Shown here piece by piece: positions 7,460-15,825 of a stretch of 64,000 bases of DNA (position 1 is its first letter; each line of letters starts with the position of its first letter). This DNA is from Burkholderia sp. BCC0322. Lineage in GTDB: Bacteria; Pseudomonadota; Gammaproteobacteria; Burkholderiales; Burkholderiaceae. The notes below the pieces were generated by a model, which did no database searches, had not been told where the DNA came from, and was given only the letters and a program-made list of their open reading frames with translations. The position numbers were made by a program, and so were the translations under genes. The stretch lies in the NCBI RefSeq assembly GCF_902833045.1, contig NZ_CADFDU010000001.1, positions 637,927-701,926 on the forward strand. Direction: 5' to 3'.

Positions 7460-9910
7460 TCAGATGGTGATCGTGACGGGGCCCGCGAGCGGCGTGTAGC
7501 CGTCGTCGAACAGGTACCACGCGTCGTACTGCCCCGACGCCAGCGAGCGATTGGCCGTGGACGAGAACAGCAGCGAGCCGGTGCTCTTCGGCAAGTACGC
7601 CCACGATTTGTAGCTGCCCCGGGTCGGCTGCGCGCCACGCGCAAAGATGCCCACCCAGTTCTTCGGGCTGTGGCTCCAGGGCGGCGTGACGTAGTCGAAT
7701 CGCAGCGTGCCGAACGTCGAGCCCTGCGACGCGAGCGACGCGACGAACTTCTTGCTGGTATTGCCGATCGCCGAATCCGTGAGCAGCGCGCCGGATTGCG
7801 TCTGCACGCAGCCCGCCACCCGGCGCAGGAAGTTCGGGTCGTTCGCGTCGCGGATGCTTGCGTCGTACCAGCCGCCGTCGCCATACCACGTCACGGTTTG
7901 CGTCGCGCCGGCGGCGACGGTGACCGACTGCCGCGTGTTCATGCCATAGGCGTTGTCGGTGAGCTGGAACGTCGTCGCGCCCGCCCCGGCCGAGTTGTCG
8001 AGCGTGATCTGCACGTTGCCGTTCGCCACGTCGTAGCACAGGCTGATTTCGGCGGTCGATCCCGTGTTGCCGGACGAGCCGATGCTGCCGCGGAACGTCT
8101 GCAGGAAGCCGTTCGGCCCGTAGATCGAATAGTCGTAGCTGCCGCCGCTATTCAGTGCGAGCGAATCCGACAGGTTCGCGCACTGGCCCGCGCCGGCCGC
8201 GATCGTGTAGTGCCGGGGGATCGTGCTCGTACCGTCGACCCACGCCTGGAGATGGACGCCGGCGGTGCCGGTGTTGGTCATCGTCAGCGCCAGCGCGTTG
8301 CCGGCACGGTTGACCTTGCCTTGCACGAAGAACTCGTAGGGCAGGCGGCAGGCGGTGCTGCGGCCGGCGGCCTGCGCCGGCACCGCGGTGGTGGTCGGAT
8401 AGGGGATCAGCACGGTCGAACCGTTCGGGTTCATGTTGCTGACCGGCGGCTGGATGGCGGGAACCGTCTGGTCCGCGTTCGAGAAATCGAAGGCCGACGT
8501 CAGGTCGCCGCACACCGTGCGTCGCCACGGCGTGATGTTGGTTTCCTGCAGCCCGAAGCGCGCTTCCAGGAAACGGATCACCGATGTGTGATCGAAGACC
8601 TGCGAATTGACCTTGCCGCCCTTCGACCACGGCGAAATGACGAACATCGGCACGCGCGGGCCGAGCCCGATCGGCACGTCGCCGCTTGCCGAGCCGTCCG
8701 ATGCCGCGCCGCTGCCGGCGACGAATTCGGCGGCCGTCGAGACCGTCGACTGACCGGTGCCGGCAGCGGCGCTGGCCGGGACGGCCGGCGGCATGTGATC
8801 GAACAGGCCGTCGTTCTCGTCGTACATGACGAGCAGCACCGTGCTGGCCCACACCGCCGGATTCGACGTCAGCGCATTGAGGACGTTGCTCACGTACCAT
8901 TCGCCGCCGCTCGCGGCCCACGACGGATGTTCGCAGTATGCGTACGGCGCGGCGATCCACGACACCTGCGGCAGCGTGCCGTTGGCGACGTCGGCCCGCA
9001 GTTGGCTGAAGAGGTTCGTGTCATATTCCTTGCCGCCGCCTGACGGATCGATCTGCGTGCCGTTGAGCGCCGGCGCGAGCGGATCGCTGGCACCGAGGTT
9101 CTGGTATTGCTTGAAGTTCAGGATGACGTTGTCGCCGTAGTTGCCGTTCCACCAGAGATCGCCTTTGGAGCCGTTGTATTCGCCGTAGCCATGGCCGGCG
9201 TCCAGGCCGTTGCCCTTGTCCTGGTAGAACTTCCACGTGACGCCGGCCGTGTTCAGGCGCTCCGGCATCGTGGTCCAGCCGGTGCCCGTCATCGTGTTGG
9301 TCGTGTACGGCGCATAGCCGGCGACGTTGCCGCAGCAGCCGGTCCACAGATACAGGCGGTTCGGGTCCGTCGGGCCGAGCATCGAGCAGTGGTAGGCGTC
9401 GCACACCGTGAACGCGCTCGCCAGCGCGTAGTAGAACGGAATGTCGTTCTGCGTGAAGTAGTACATCGTGCCGCTGGTCTTCGCGTCGGCCCAGTTGTCG
9501 TAGCAGCCGTTGTTCCAGGCACTGTGCGTGCCGCTCCAGCTGTGGTCGAGGTCGCCGTAGTAGGTGTCGCCGTTCGCCGTTCCGGAGGGCGGGGACGGGT
9601 TGAACGGGAACACGTAGGACGTCAGCCAGGGCTGGCGCCACACCGGATACCCGCTCGAAATCACGACCGGCCGCGGATCGCCGAAGCCGCGTACGCCGCC
9701 CAGCGTGCCGAGGTAGTGGTCGAACGAGCGGTTTTCCTGCATCAGGATCACGACGTGCTTCACGTCCTGGATCGTGCCGGTCACGGTGGCTGCCGGAATG
9801 GCCTGCGCGCGCGCGATGCTTTCGGGCAGCATGCCCGTGATCGCGGTGGCGCCGGCGAGCTTCAACGCATCGGCGAGGAATTGACGTCGTGTCGTGGGTT
9901 TGTTTTGCAT
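7460..9910 (-). CDS. plcN: Tat-exported phospholipase C, phosphocholine-specific type
   Basis: Secreted phospholipase C of 816 residues that releases phosphocholine and diacylglycerol from phosphatidylcholine. The signal is Tat-type: TTRRQFL at residues 6-12 followed by a hydrophobic stretch. The catalytic phosphoesterase domain begins at VVILMQENRSFDHYLGTLGG (53-72) and includes YDENDGLFDHMPP. After it come DUF756-type beta domains (FFVQGKVNRAGNAL; CYDVANGNVQITL). An additional C-terminal beta domain (YVTPPWSHSPKNWVGIF) makes it longer than the usual 700-730 residues. It is the last gene of a four-gene operon with choline uptake genes. The symbol is by family; PlcH and PlcN types cannot be separated with certainty. 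Confidence 0.9.
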   Translation of the reverse strand: MQNKPTTRRQFLADALKLAGATAITGMLPESIARAQAIPAATVTGTIQDVKHVVILMQENRSFDHYLGTLGGVRGFGDPRPVVISSGYPVWRQPWLTSYVFPFNPSPPSGTANGDTYYGDLDHSWSGTHSAWNNGCYDNWADAKTSGTMYYFTQNDIPFYYALASAFTVCDAYHCSMLGPTDPNRLYLWTGCCGNVAGYAPYTTNTMTGTGWTTMPERLNTAGVTWKFYQDKGNGLDAGHGYGEYNGSKGDLWWNGNYGDNVILNFKQYQNLGASDPLAPALNGTQIDPSGGGKEYDTNLFSQLRADVANGTLPQVSWIAAPYAYCEHPSWAASGGEWYVSNVLNALTSNPAVWASTVLLVMYDENDGLFDHMPPAVPASAAAGTGQSTVSTAAEFVAGSGAASDGSASGDVPIGLGPRVPMFVISPWSKGGKVNSQVFDHTSVIRFLEARFGLQETNITPWRRTVCGDLTSAFDFSNADQTVPAIQPPVSNMNPNGSTVLIPYPTTTAVPAQAAGRSTACRLPYEFFVQGKVNRAGNALALTMTNTGTAGVHLQAWVDGTSTIPRHYTIAAGAGQCANLSDSLALNSGGSYDYSIYGPNGFLQTFRGSIGSSGNTGSTAEISLCYDVANGNVQITLDNSAGAGATTFQLTDNAYGMNTRQSVTVAAGATQTVTWYGDGGWYDASIRDANDPNFLRRVAGCVQTQSGALLTDSAIGNTSKKFVASLASQGSTFGTLRFDYVTPPWSHSPKNWVGIFARGAQPTRGSYKSWAYLPKSTGSLLFSSTANRSLASGQYDAWYLFDDGYTPLAGPVTITI

Positions 9911-9954
9911 GATCGCTCTCTGTCGTGGATGGCTGGCGTGGGGGCCGGCGTCGG

Positions 9955-10215
9955 TCAGTGGCACGCGCTCGCGCAGTGCAGGACAGGCGTGGACGCCGAG
10001 CCCGGTGCGGCCGCGCGCGCGGCCGCGACGCTGGCTGGCGTGCCCGGGTCGCCATCGCCGCAAGCGGCCAGCGTGCACAGGAGTGCGATCGTGAAAACGC
10101 CGCGCCAGTGCGGAAAGCGGCTTTCCGGCCGGCTCGGCTTGACGACAGGCTTTCGATCCGATTCGAGTCGGATTCCTGAATGATCGTGACTGTTGCTGCG
10201 TGCTCCGTATTTCAT
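9955..10215 (-). CDS. Small lipoprotein upstream of the phospholipase C gene
   Basis: Unrecognised 86-residue protein. The segment WRGVFTIALLCTLAAC (residues 37-52) is a lipoprotein signal with lipobox LAAC, and C52-Gly-Asp begins the mature chain. The mature part is only about 35 residues, Ala-rich, and ends with two cysteines (81 and 85). The start chosen has GGAGG four bases upstream; an ATG five codons earlier does not. The 36 residues before the hydrophobic core are unusually long for a signal peptide, so translation might start later. It lies 44 bp before plcN and 46 bp after the HAD gene, same strand. It may be a secretion accessory or envelope anchor for the phospholipase; this is a guess from position. 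Confidence 0.55.
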   Translation of the reverse strand: MKYGARSNSHDHSGIRLESDRKPVVKPSRPESRFPHWRGVFTIALLCTLAACGDGDPGTPASVAAARAAAPGSASTPVLHCASACH

Positions 10216-10261
10216 TACCCCTCCAGACATGAAAAAAGGACAGCAGAGAATATCGCCCGAA

Positions 10262-10942
10262 TCAGAACAACTTCATGACAGGCCACCCGCGCGTGCCTGC
10301 CACTTGCAACAGCCTCGAGTCGGGATTGGTTGCGACCGGATGCGTGACGTAATCCAGCAGCGGCACGTCGTTGATCGAATCGCTGTAGAAGTACGTGCGT
10401 TCGAAATCGGTCGGCGCGTAGCCGAGTGACGCCAGCCACGCGGTCGTGCGCACGATCTTCCCTTCGCGGAAGCTCGGCACGCCGGTACTGCGCCCGGTAA
10501 ACGCGCCGTCCGGCGTGCCGTCGTCGGTATCGAGCTCGATGCCGAGCAGGTGTTCTATACCGAATTCCGCCGCGATCGGCCGCGTGACGAAGACGTTGGT
10601 CGCCGTCACGATGCAGCAGAGATCGCCGTTCTCGCGATGGCGGTCGACCAGCTCGCGCGCCTGCGGCGTGATCGCCGGGCGGATCACTTCGTCCATGAAG
10701 CGCGCATGCCAGCGTTCGAGCACCTTGCGCGGATAGCGGGTGAGCGGCGCGAGCGTCACGGCGAGATACGCGTCCATGTCGAGCGTGCCGGCCGCATAGT
10801 GACCGTAGTGCGCGTCGATCAGCGCCACATGCGCGTCGTCCTCCCGCCAGCCGACCCGCGTGATGAAGCGGCTCCAGGCCTGGTCGCTGTCGAGCGGCAG
10901 CAGCGTGTGGTCGAGGTCGAACAGCGCGAGGTTCTTGTACAT
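10262..10942 (-). CDS. HAD-IB family phosphatase (possible phosphocholine phosphatase)
   Basis: Haloacid dehalogenase hydrolase, subfamily IB, 226 residues. Motif I is FDLDHT with the nucleophile Asp9 and acid Asp11. Motif II is IVTATN, and the metal motif is FYSDSINDVPLL (residues 185-196). It has no signal peptide and is probably cytoplasmic. It is 22 bp downstream of the choline-binding protein gene and shares an operon with phospholipase C. A phosphatase for phosphocholine, as in the Pseudomonas Plc/PchP pathway (PchP is also a HAD enzyme), would complete the route to choline. SerB-like or other phosphomonoesterase activity is also possible. Confidence 0.8.
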   Translation of the reverse strand: MYKNLALFDLDHTLLPLDSDQAWSRFITRVGWREDDAHVALIDAHYGHYAAGTLDMDAYLAVTLAPLTRYPRKVLERWHARFMDEVIRPAITPQARELVDRHRENGDLCCIVTATNVFVTRPIAAEFGIEHLLGIELDTDDGTPDGAFTGRSTGVPSFREGKIVRTTAWLASLGYAPTDFERTYFYSDSINDVPLLDYVTHPVATNPDSRLLQVAGTRGWPVMKLF

Positions 10943-10964
10943 GGGGGTTCCTTGCCTGGCGTGT

Positions 10965-11918
10965 TCATGCGCCGATGAGCTTCTCGATCGCGTCCTTCGC
11001 GTTCCTGCCGTCGATGGTCGTGACGCCGTCGAGCCACTTCGACAGCACGCCGGGGTTCTTCTTCGCCCACTCCTTCGCGACGGCGACCGGATCGGCGTGA
11101 TTCATGATCGGCACCATCAGCTGGTTCTCTTCGTCGGTCGTGAAGGTCAGGTTGGTCAGCAGCCGGCCGACGTTCGGGCAGCGTTCGAGATAGCCGGGCG
11201 TGACGAGCGTATAGACCTTCGCCGAGCCGTAGTTCGGGCCGAACACGGCGTCGCCGCCGTCGAGATAGGCGATCTTGTAGTTGATGTTCATCGGATGCGG
11301 CTCCCACGCGAGGAACACGATCATCCGGTGCTCCTGCACCGCGCGCGCGACCTGCACGAGCATCCCGGCCTCGCTCGACTCGACCAGCTTGAAGCCGCCG
11401 AGCCCGAACTCGTTCCTGTCGATCATCCGCTGGATCAGCGCGTTGCCGTTGTTGCCGGCGCCGATCCCGTAGATCTTGCCGTCGAGCTGGTCGCGGAACT
11501 TCGCGATATCCGCAAAGCGCTTGAGGCCCTTGTCCGACGCGTATTGCGGCACGGCCAGCGTGTAGCGCGCGCCGACCAGGTTGGGCTGCGGCAACTGGTG
11601 GACGGCGCCGGCATCGACGAACGGCTTCACCGTCGGTGTCATGCTCGGATCCCAGTAGCCGAGGAACGCGTCGATTTGCGCCTTCTTCACGCCGGCCAGC
11701 ACGATCGGCGGCGACGCGATCGTCTTGGTCGCCTCGTAGCCGAGCCCGTCGAGCAGCATCATCGCGACGCCGGTGGTGGCCGCGATGTCGCTCCAGCCGA
11801 CATCGCCGAGCGTGACCTTTTTGCAGACGTCGCCCTCCGACGCGTGAGCGGGGGCCGCCGCCAGCGCCGCCAGCGCCGCCAGCAGTGTTGCAGCCAGCAT
11901 CCATGCGTTCTTCATCAT
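10965..11918 (-). CDS. choX: Choline/betaine ABC transporter substrate-binding protein, ChoX-like
   Basis: Periplasmic binding protein of 317 residues with a Sec signal (residues 1-26, cut at AHA|SEG). The mature start VTLGDVGWSDIAATTG and the motifs FLGYWDPSM and LAWEPHPMN are those of the ChoX/ProX glycine-betaine and choline binding group, where tryptophans cage the quaternary amine. AGGA precedes the ATG pair. It is the first gene of the minus-strand operon leading to HAD phosphatase, lipoprotein and phospholipase C. No permease or ATPase lies beside it, so it must share a transporter encoded elsewhere. Confidence 0.88.
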   Translation of the reverse strand: MMKNAWMLAATLLAALAALAAAPAHASEGDVCKKVTLGDVGWSDIAATTGVAMMLLDGLGYEATKTIASPPIVLAGVKKAQIDAFLGYWDPSMTPTVKPFVDAGAVHQLPQPNLVGARYTLAVPQYASDKGLKRFADIAKFRDQLDGKIYGIGAGNNGNALIQRMIDRNEFGLGGFKLVESSEAGMLVQVARAVQEHRMIVFLAWEPHPMNINYKIAYLDGGDAVFGPNYGSAKVYTLVTPGYLERCPNVGRLLTNLTFTTDEENQLMVPIMNHADPVAVAKEWAKKNPGVLSKWLDGVTTIDGRNAKDAIEKLIGA

Positions 11919-12185
11919 GTTGGTTTCCTAAGCAAGGGTTCCGGATCGTGTTACCTGAATGGTCTGACGGTTGATCGTGCCGATCGGATGAAACAAGCGA
12001 ACCTGGGTCTGGCTTTGTCGTTTTTCGTACCGTATATTAGAAAGCACAAAATCGCAACATCGCACAAAAATACAACTTGCCGGTGGCCGCCGTGGCGACG
12101 GGCGGGCGAGGGCAGGAAGCATCGGGCGACGGCCCAGGCGGGCCGCGCTTCATCAGGTAGACCGGGCAAAGCAAGGAGATCTCGC
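11919..12185. promoter_or_regulatory. Divergent promoter region between choX operon and mgtC-like gene
   Basis: A 267-bp spacer between divergent starts. The stretch 12015-12080 is distinctly AT-rich for this window (it includes TTTTTCGTACCGTATATTAG and ACAAAAATACAACTTG) and is where promoters would be expected. I could not assign a convincing -35/-10 pair. Confidence 0.4.
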
Positions 12186-12866
12186 ATGATCAGTCAGCTG
12201 GAAATCGTATCCCGCCTGTTGCTGGCGGCATTGCTCGGCAGCATCGTCGGCATCGAGCGCGAGCGCCTGTCATGGGCGGCCGGATTGCGCACGCACATGC
12301 TGGTGGCCGTGGGCGCCGCGCTCGTGATGGTCGTGTCGGCGTTCGGTTTCGCGGATATCCAGAACGCGAGGAACGTGTCGCTGGACCCGTCGCGGGTCGC
12401 CGCGCAGGTGGTGTCGGGCATCGGCTTCCTCGGCGCCGGTTCGATCATGCTGCGCGGCGAGATCATCCGCGGCCTGACGACCGCGGCGAGCCTGTGGGTC
12501 GTGGCGGCGGTCGGGCTCGCCGTGGGGGGCGGCATGTACGTGGCCGCGATCGCCGCGACGGCGATCGTGCTCGCGATCCTGGCCGGCCTGAAGCCGATCG
12601 AGAAGCGTTTCTTCGCCGCGCGGCAGCGTTGGGGCGTCCGTATCCTCGCGAGCCGCGGCGCGGTGAAGCTGACGTCGCTGCAGGCGATGCCCGGCATCGA
12701 CCAGGCGCGCATCGTCCAGTTCATCATCGAACAGGACGATGCCGCGCCGGACGACGACCGCATCCACGTGGTGTTTTCAAAGATGACGAGCCGCGAGTTC
12801 CAGGCAGTCCGTCAATCCCTGCAGACCCTCGTGGGCATCAAAAAGATGGAGGAGAGCGCAGCCTAG
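12186..12866 (+). CDS. mgtC: MgtC/SapB family membrane protein
   Basis: Inner-membrane protein of 226 residues. The hallmark MgtC motif GIERERLSWAAGLRTHMLVA lies at residues 22-41, followed by three to four membrane helices (VSGIGFLGAGSIML; SLWVVAAVGLAVGGGMYVAA) and a soluble C-terminal ACT-like domain of about 75 residues. MgtC proteins support growth at low magnesium and survival in macrophages by acting on F1Fo-ATPase; this is family knowledge. AAGGAG precedes the start. The neighbouring DeoR gene follows after 43 bp on the same strand. No Mg-type leader element was seen. Confidence 0.85.
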   Translation: MISQLEIVSRLLLAALLGSIVGIERERLSWAAGLRTHMLVAVGAALVMVVSAFGFADIQNARNVSLDPSRVAAQVVSGIGFLGAGSIMLRGEIIRGLTTAASLWVVAAVGLAVGGGMYVAAIAATAIVLAILAGLKPIEKRFFAARQRWGVRILASRGAVKLTSLQAMPGIDQARIVQFIIEQDDAAPDDDRIHVVFSKMTSREFQAVRQSLQTLVGIKKMEESAA

Positions 12867-12909
12867 TTCGCCGTTCGAATAACATTGACGTTCATTCCGA
12901 GGACATTCC

Positions 12910-13677
12910 ATGTGGCAAGAAGAGCGATACCAGAGGATCCGGCTTCTGTTATCGAAGATGCAGCGCGTTTCCACCGACCGGATCATGGCCGAACTGAACG
13001 TGTCGCGGGAAACCGTGCGGCGCGATCTCGTCGATCTCGAGGCGCTCGGTGAACTGAAGCGCGTACACGGCGGTGCGGTGCAGGTAGGCGACGAAGCGCC
13101 GATCGCCGAACGCGCGCAGACGCACGTGAAAGCGAAGCTGGCGATCGCCCGCGCGGCGGCCCGGCTGGTCGCGGGCTCGCAGACGCTGTTCATCGACGCA
13201 GGCACGACCACGACGCTGCTGGCCGAGGAACTGGCGAAGCTGTCGGGCCTCACGATCATCACGAACTCGATCGACGTCGCACTGAAGATGCGCTCGAGCG
13301 ACCCGGGGCAGGCGAACAACGAAACGATCCTGCTCGGCGGGATGATCGGCAGCCGCGCGGCCGCGACCGTCGGCGACGGCACGGTTGCCGAGATCTTCCG
13401 CTACCGCGCCGACCTCGCGCTGCTGTCGCCGGTGGGCGTCGATGCCGTCCGTGGCGCGACCAACTATGACCGGATGGAAACCGAAGTGGCGCGCGCGATG
13501 GTCAGCAACGCGGCGGACGTCGCGATCCTGGCGGATTTCAGCAAGCTCGGCACGAACAGCCGGATCAGCTTCTGCGAGCCGGCGCGGATCGGCGCGCTGG
13601 TGACGGACTCGAAGGCGGAATCGGTCGACAGCTTCAAGAGCCTCAAGAAGGTCATCAAGAACATCGTGCTGGCGTAG
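12910..13677 (+). CDS. DeoR/GlpR family transcriptional regulator
   Basis: Repressor-type regulator of 255 residues. The N-terminal helix-turn-helix is VSTDRIMAELNVSRETVRRD (residues 20-39), followed by LKRVHGGAV, the typical DeoR linker. The C-terminal sugar-phosphate-sensing domain contains FIDAGTTTTLLAE and NSIDVALK. The effector is usually a phosphorylated sugar or polyol. No sugar operon lies beside it; nearest neighbours are the MgtC-like gene and the choline operon, so its target is not evident from context. Confidence 0.88.
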   Translation: MWQEERYQRIRLLLSKMQRVSTDRIMAELNVSRETVRRDLVDLEALGELKRVHGGAVQVGDEAPIAERAQTHVKAKLAIARAAARLVAGSQTLFIDAGTTTTLLAEELAKLSGLTIITNSIDVALKMRSSDPGQANNETILLGGMIGSRAAATVGDGTVAEIFRYRADLALLSPVGVDAVRGATNYDRMETEVARAMVSNAADVAILADFSKLGTNSRISFCEPARIGALVTDSKAESVDSFKSLKKVIKNIVLA

Positions 13678-13736
13678 TGCCGGGCGGTGCGGGGCACGAT
13701 CGGCCGCCGTCATGCCGCCCATGCGGCGCGCATGCG

Positions 13737-13943
13737 CACGACGGCTACGCGGTCACGTTTCCCTGGCATGAACTGTTCAACACGCCCGTTGGCGAACACG
13801 CGATCGTCGCGTTCGCATGCGGCGGCACGCCGCTGTCGATCGACGACGGCGCGCCGCTGCTGTTCTCGGGCGCCGACCTCCTGCCCGCGCCGCGCCACGT
13901 GAAGCGGCTGGCCGGCATCGTCGCGCGCGTGCTCGAGGTCTGA
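13737..13943 (+). pseudogene. C-terminal remnant of a molybdopterin-dependent oxidoreductase
   Basis: The frame codes about 68 meaningful residues (GYAVTFPWHELFNTPVGEHA, then GTPLSIDDGAPLLFSG and RHVKRLAGIVARVLEV). This resembles the last third of an Oxidored_molyb (sulfite-oxidase-like) domain, where a GYxV strand, an L-F-D segment and a final (R/K)xVKxI strand occur. The bases before 13737 do not continue the family, and the catalytic cysteine region is missing. The next gene is a ModE-type molybdate regulator, which fits a former molybdoenzyme locus. It could also be an unrelated short gene starting at GTG 13677. Confidence 0.45.
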
Positions 13944-14006
13944 TCCGGCGCGCGCCGTACCGGCCATCGTGTATGCTTGCCCGCATCGTTCAAAGGGCGG
14001 GACAAC

Positions 14007-14372
14007 ATGAAGACAGCGGCACACCCCAAGCCTGAGGTGCGGTTCAGGATGCGTATCCAGCAAGCCGACACGATCGCGCTCGGGCCGGGCAAGGTCGCGC
14101 TGCTCGAAGCCGTGCGCGAGCACGGTTCGATTTCGGCGGCGGCACGCAGCCTGAAGATGTCGTACCGGCGTGCGTGGTTGCTGATGGACGAGTTGAACCG
14201 CTCGCTGAAATCGCCGGCGACGGTGTCCGAACACGGCGGGCAGAGCGGCGGCGGCAGCGTGCTCACGCCGGTCGGCGAGGAGATCATCCGGCTCTATCGC
14301 GGGATCGAGGCGCGTGCTTACGCGGCTTGCGCCGCCGACATCGCCGCGCTCACGAAAATGGTCAGGCGCTGA
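14007..14372 (+). CDS. ModE-type winged-helix regulator (DNA-binding domain only)
   Basis: Regulator of 121 residues, matching the N-terminal DNA-binding half of ModE: RMRIQQADTIALGPGKVALL, then HGSISAAARSLKMSYRRAWL and LMDELN. It lacks the molybdate-binding MOP domains that full-length ModE carries, so it cannot sense molybdate in the usual way; short proteins of this type are common in proteobacteria. AAAGGGCGGG before 14007 supports the start. It lies directly downstream of the molybdopterin-domain remnant. Confidence 0.82.
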   Translation: MKTAAHPKPEVRFRMRIQQADTIALGPGKVALLEAVREHGSISAAARSLKMSYRRAWLLMDELNRSLKSPATVSEHGGQSGGGSVLTPVGEEIIRLYRGIEARAYAACAADIAALTKMVRR

Positions 14373-14390
14373 AGCGTGCGCTTGCCTGTG

Positions 14391-14416
14391 GCCCGTTCAC
14401 GCTGAAGACGGGCTTT
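14391..14416 (+). terminator. Probable terminator after the ModE-like gene
   Basis: GCCCGT (14391-14396) pairs with ACGGGC (14408-14413) across an 11-base loop and is followed by TTT. It lies 19 bases after the ModE-like stop. The stem is only six pairs, so confidence is moderate. Confidence 0.45.
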
Positions 14417-14469
14417 CATTGGCGCCTTGAAGGGCCGCGCGCAATGCATGCGGCGAAGCGAACCACGCC

Positions 14470-15825
14470 CTAGCCATGCCGCAGGCAGAAGCGCGGCGTG
14501 CCGCCCATGCCATCCCTGGCAGCCTCCGGCGACGTGACGTCGCGCGCCTGCGCAGCGAGCCGCCCGATCAGCTCGACGAAACTGGCGACGCTCGCCGTTC
14601 GCAGCGGGTGGTACGCGATGTGGTGGCGTTCGCAGATGCGCTTGAGCTGGTTCGCCGAATCGTGGTCGATACAGTCGACCGGGAACACGACCATGTGCGC
14701 ACCCGGCAGCGCCGCCGCCAGCAGGCCCTTGCGATCCTCGATGCCGCCGTCGTGCAGCGTCACCTCGCCGCCCGCCGTTTCGACGATCCGCTTGATCGCG
14801 CGGTTCGAGCCCGGCCGCCCGCCGACGTACACGAGACGCATGCCTTGCAGAATCGACAGCGGATTGGCCGCGCGTTCGGCGGGATCGTCCGCCGACGCCT
14901 GCACCGCCTGTTCGATCGCGTTCGCTTCGGCACGCAGCGTTTTCACCATCGCCATCAGGTCGTCGAGCCGCGCGCGCATCGCGCGGGCGCTCGCCTGTTC
15001 CGCGGCGATCCGCTGCTCGGCAGCCTCGCGGCGGCTCGTATGCAGCGCGAGCCGTTCGTCGCGCTCGGCCAGTGCGTCGCGCAGCGCGCGCACGTCGTCG
15101 CGCAATACGCTTTCAGCCGGCTGCTGCTGCGCGTTCTGGCGCGCAACGAGGGCATCCCGCTCCTGTCGCGCCGCGTCGCGCTGCGCGCTCATTTCGTGCA
15201 GGCGCGCCTGCTGCCGTTCGATCTTCGCGTGCAGCGCCGCATTCTCTTCCTCCAGCGCGACCAGCCGCCGGATATCGGCGCGATTGGCCGCGCCGACCAG
15301 GTGCGACAGCATGTGCAGGTCGCCGAACGCGGCCTGGCGTACGGCCATCGTCGTGCGCGGATGCGTCATCAGCGCCCAGTACGCGGGCGCAATGTCGCCG
15401 CTCTGCAGCGCATCCTTCCAGCGCACGAGGAGTTCATCCGCGTCCCGCGCGCTGTCGAACGCGTGGATCGCGCCGGCGTAGCGCGCGTCGAGCGCCTTGT
15501 GCAACGCCTTGGCGCCCGCCGTGCCGTCGATCGCGAGCGCGACGGCCGCGTGATGGATCTCGAGGTCGGTCGCGTGCTGGCGGTCGAGGTCGGTGAACTT
15601 CGGCACGAGCCTGCGCAGTTCGTGCGTGGTCAGGCAGGTGCCGATGATCGAGCAGTGCAGGTTCGCATCGAGCTCGGACAGGCGCGTGCGGCGCTTCAGC
15701 TCGGTCAGTTGCGCGCGCGACGGCGCGCAGCACGGGTCGACCCGCACGCCGGTTGCCGCGGGCAGGTTACCGCCGGGCGGCGAGAGATCCGCCGTGCGGG
15801 CAAGGCGAAAGGGCGGAGCGTGCAT
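14470..15825 (-). CDS. DUF2325 domain protein with long coiled coil
   Basis: Uncharacterised 451-residue protein. The N-terminal part (about 1-190) is helical and contains CLTTHELRRLV. Residues about 195-310 are an almost uninterrupted coiled coil rich in Glu, Arg, Ala and Gln (EEENAALHAKIERQQARLHE). The C-terminal 130 residues form a DUF2325 domain: GMRLVYVGGRPGSNRAIKR, HDGGIEDRKGLLAAALPGA and VVFPVDCIDHDSANQLKRIC. DUF2325 looks like a small Rossmann-type domain with a conserved Cys/Asp/His set, but its function is not established. It is monocistronic and convergent with the ModE-like gene. Confidence 0.8.
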   Translation of the reverse strand: MHAPPFRLARTADLSPPGGNLPAATGVRVDPCCAPSRAQLTELKRRTRLSELDANLHCSIIGTCLTTHELRRLVPKFTDLDRQHATDLEIHHAAVALAIDGTAGAKALHKALDARYAGAIHAFDSARDADELLVRWKDALQSGDIAPAYWALMTHPRTTMAVRQAAFGDLHMLSHLVGAANRADIRRLVALEEENAALHAKIERQQARLHEMSAQRDAARQERDALVARQNAQQQPAESVLRDDVRALRDALAERDERLALHTSRREAAEQRIAAEQASARAMRARLDDLMAMVKTLRAEANAIEQAVQASADDPAERAANPLSILQGMRLVYVGGRPGSNRAIKRIVETAGGEVTLHDGGIEDRKGLLAAALPGAHMVVFPVDCIDHDSANQLKRICERHHIAYHPLRTASVASFVELIGRLAAQARDVTSPEAARDGMGGTPRFCLRHG

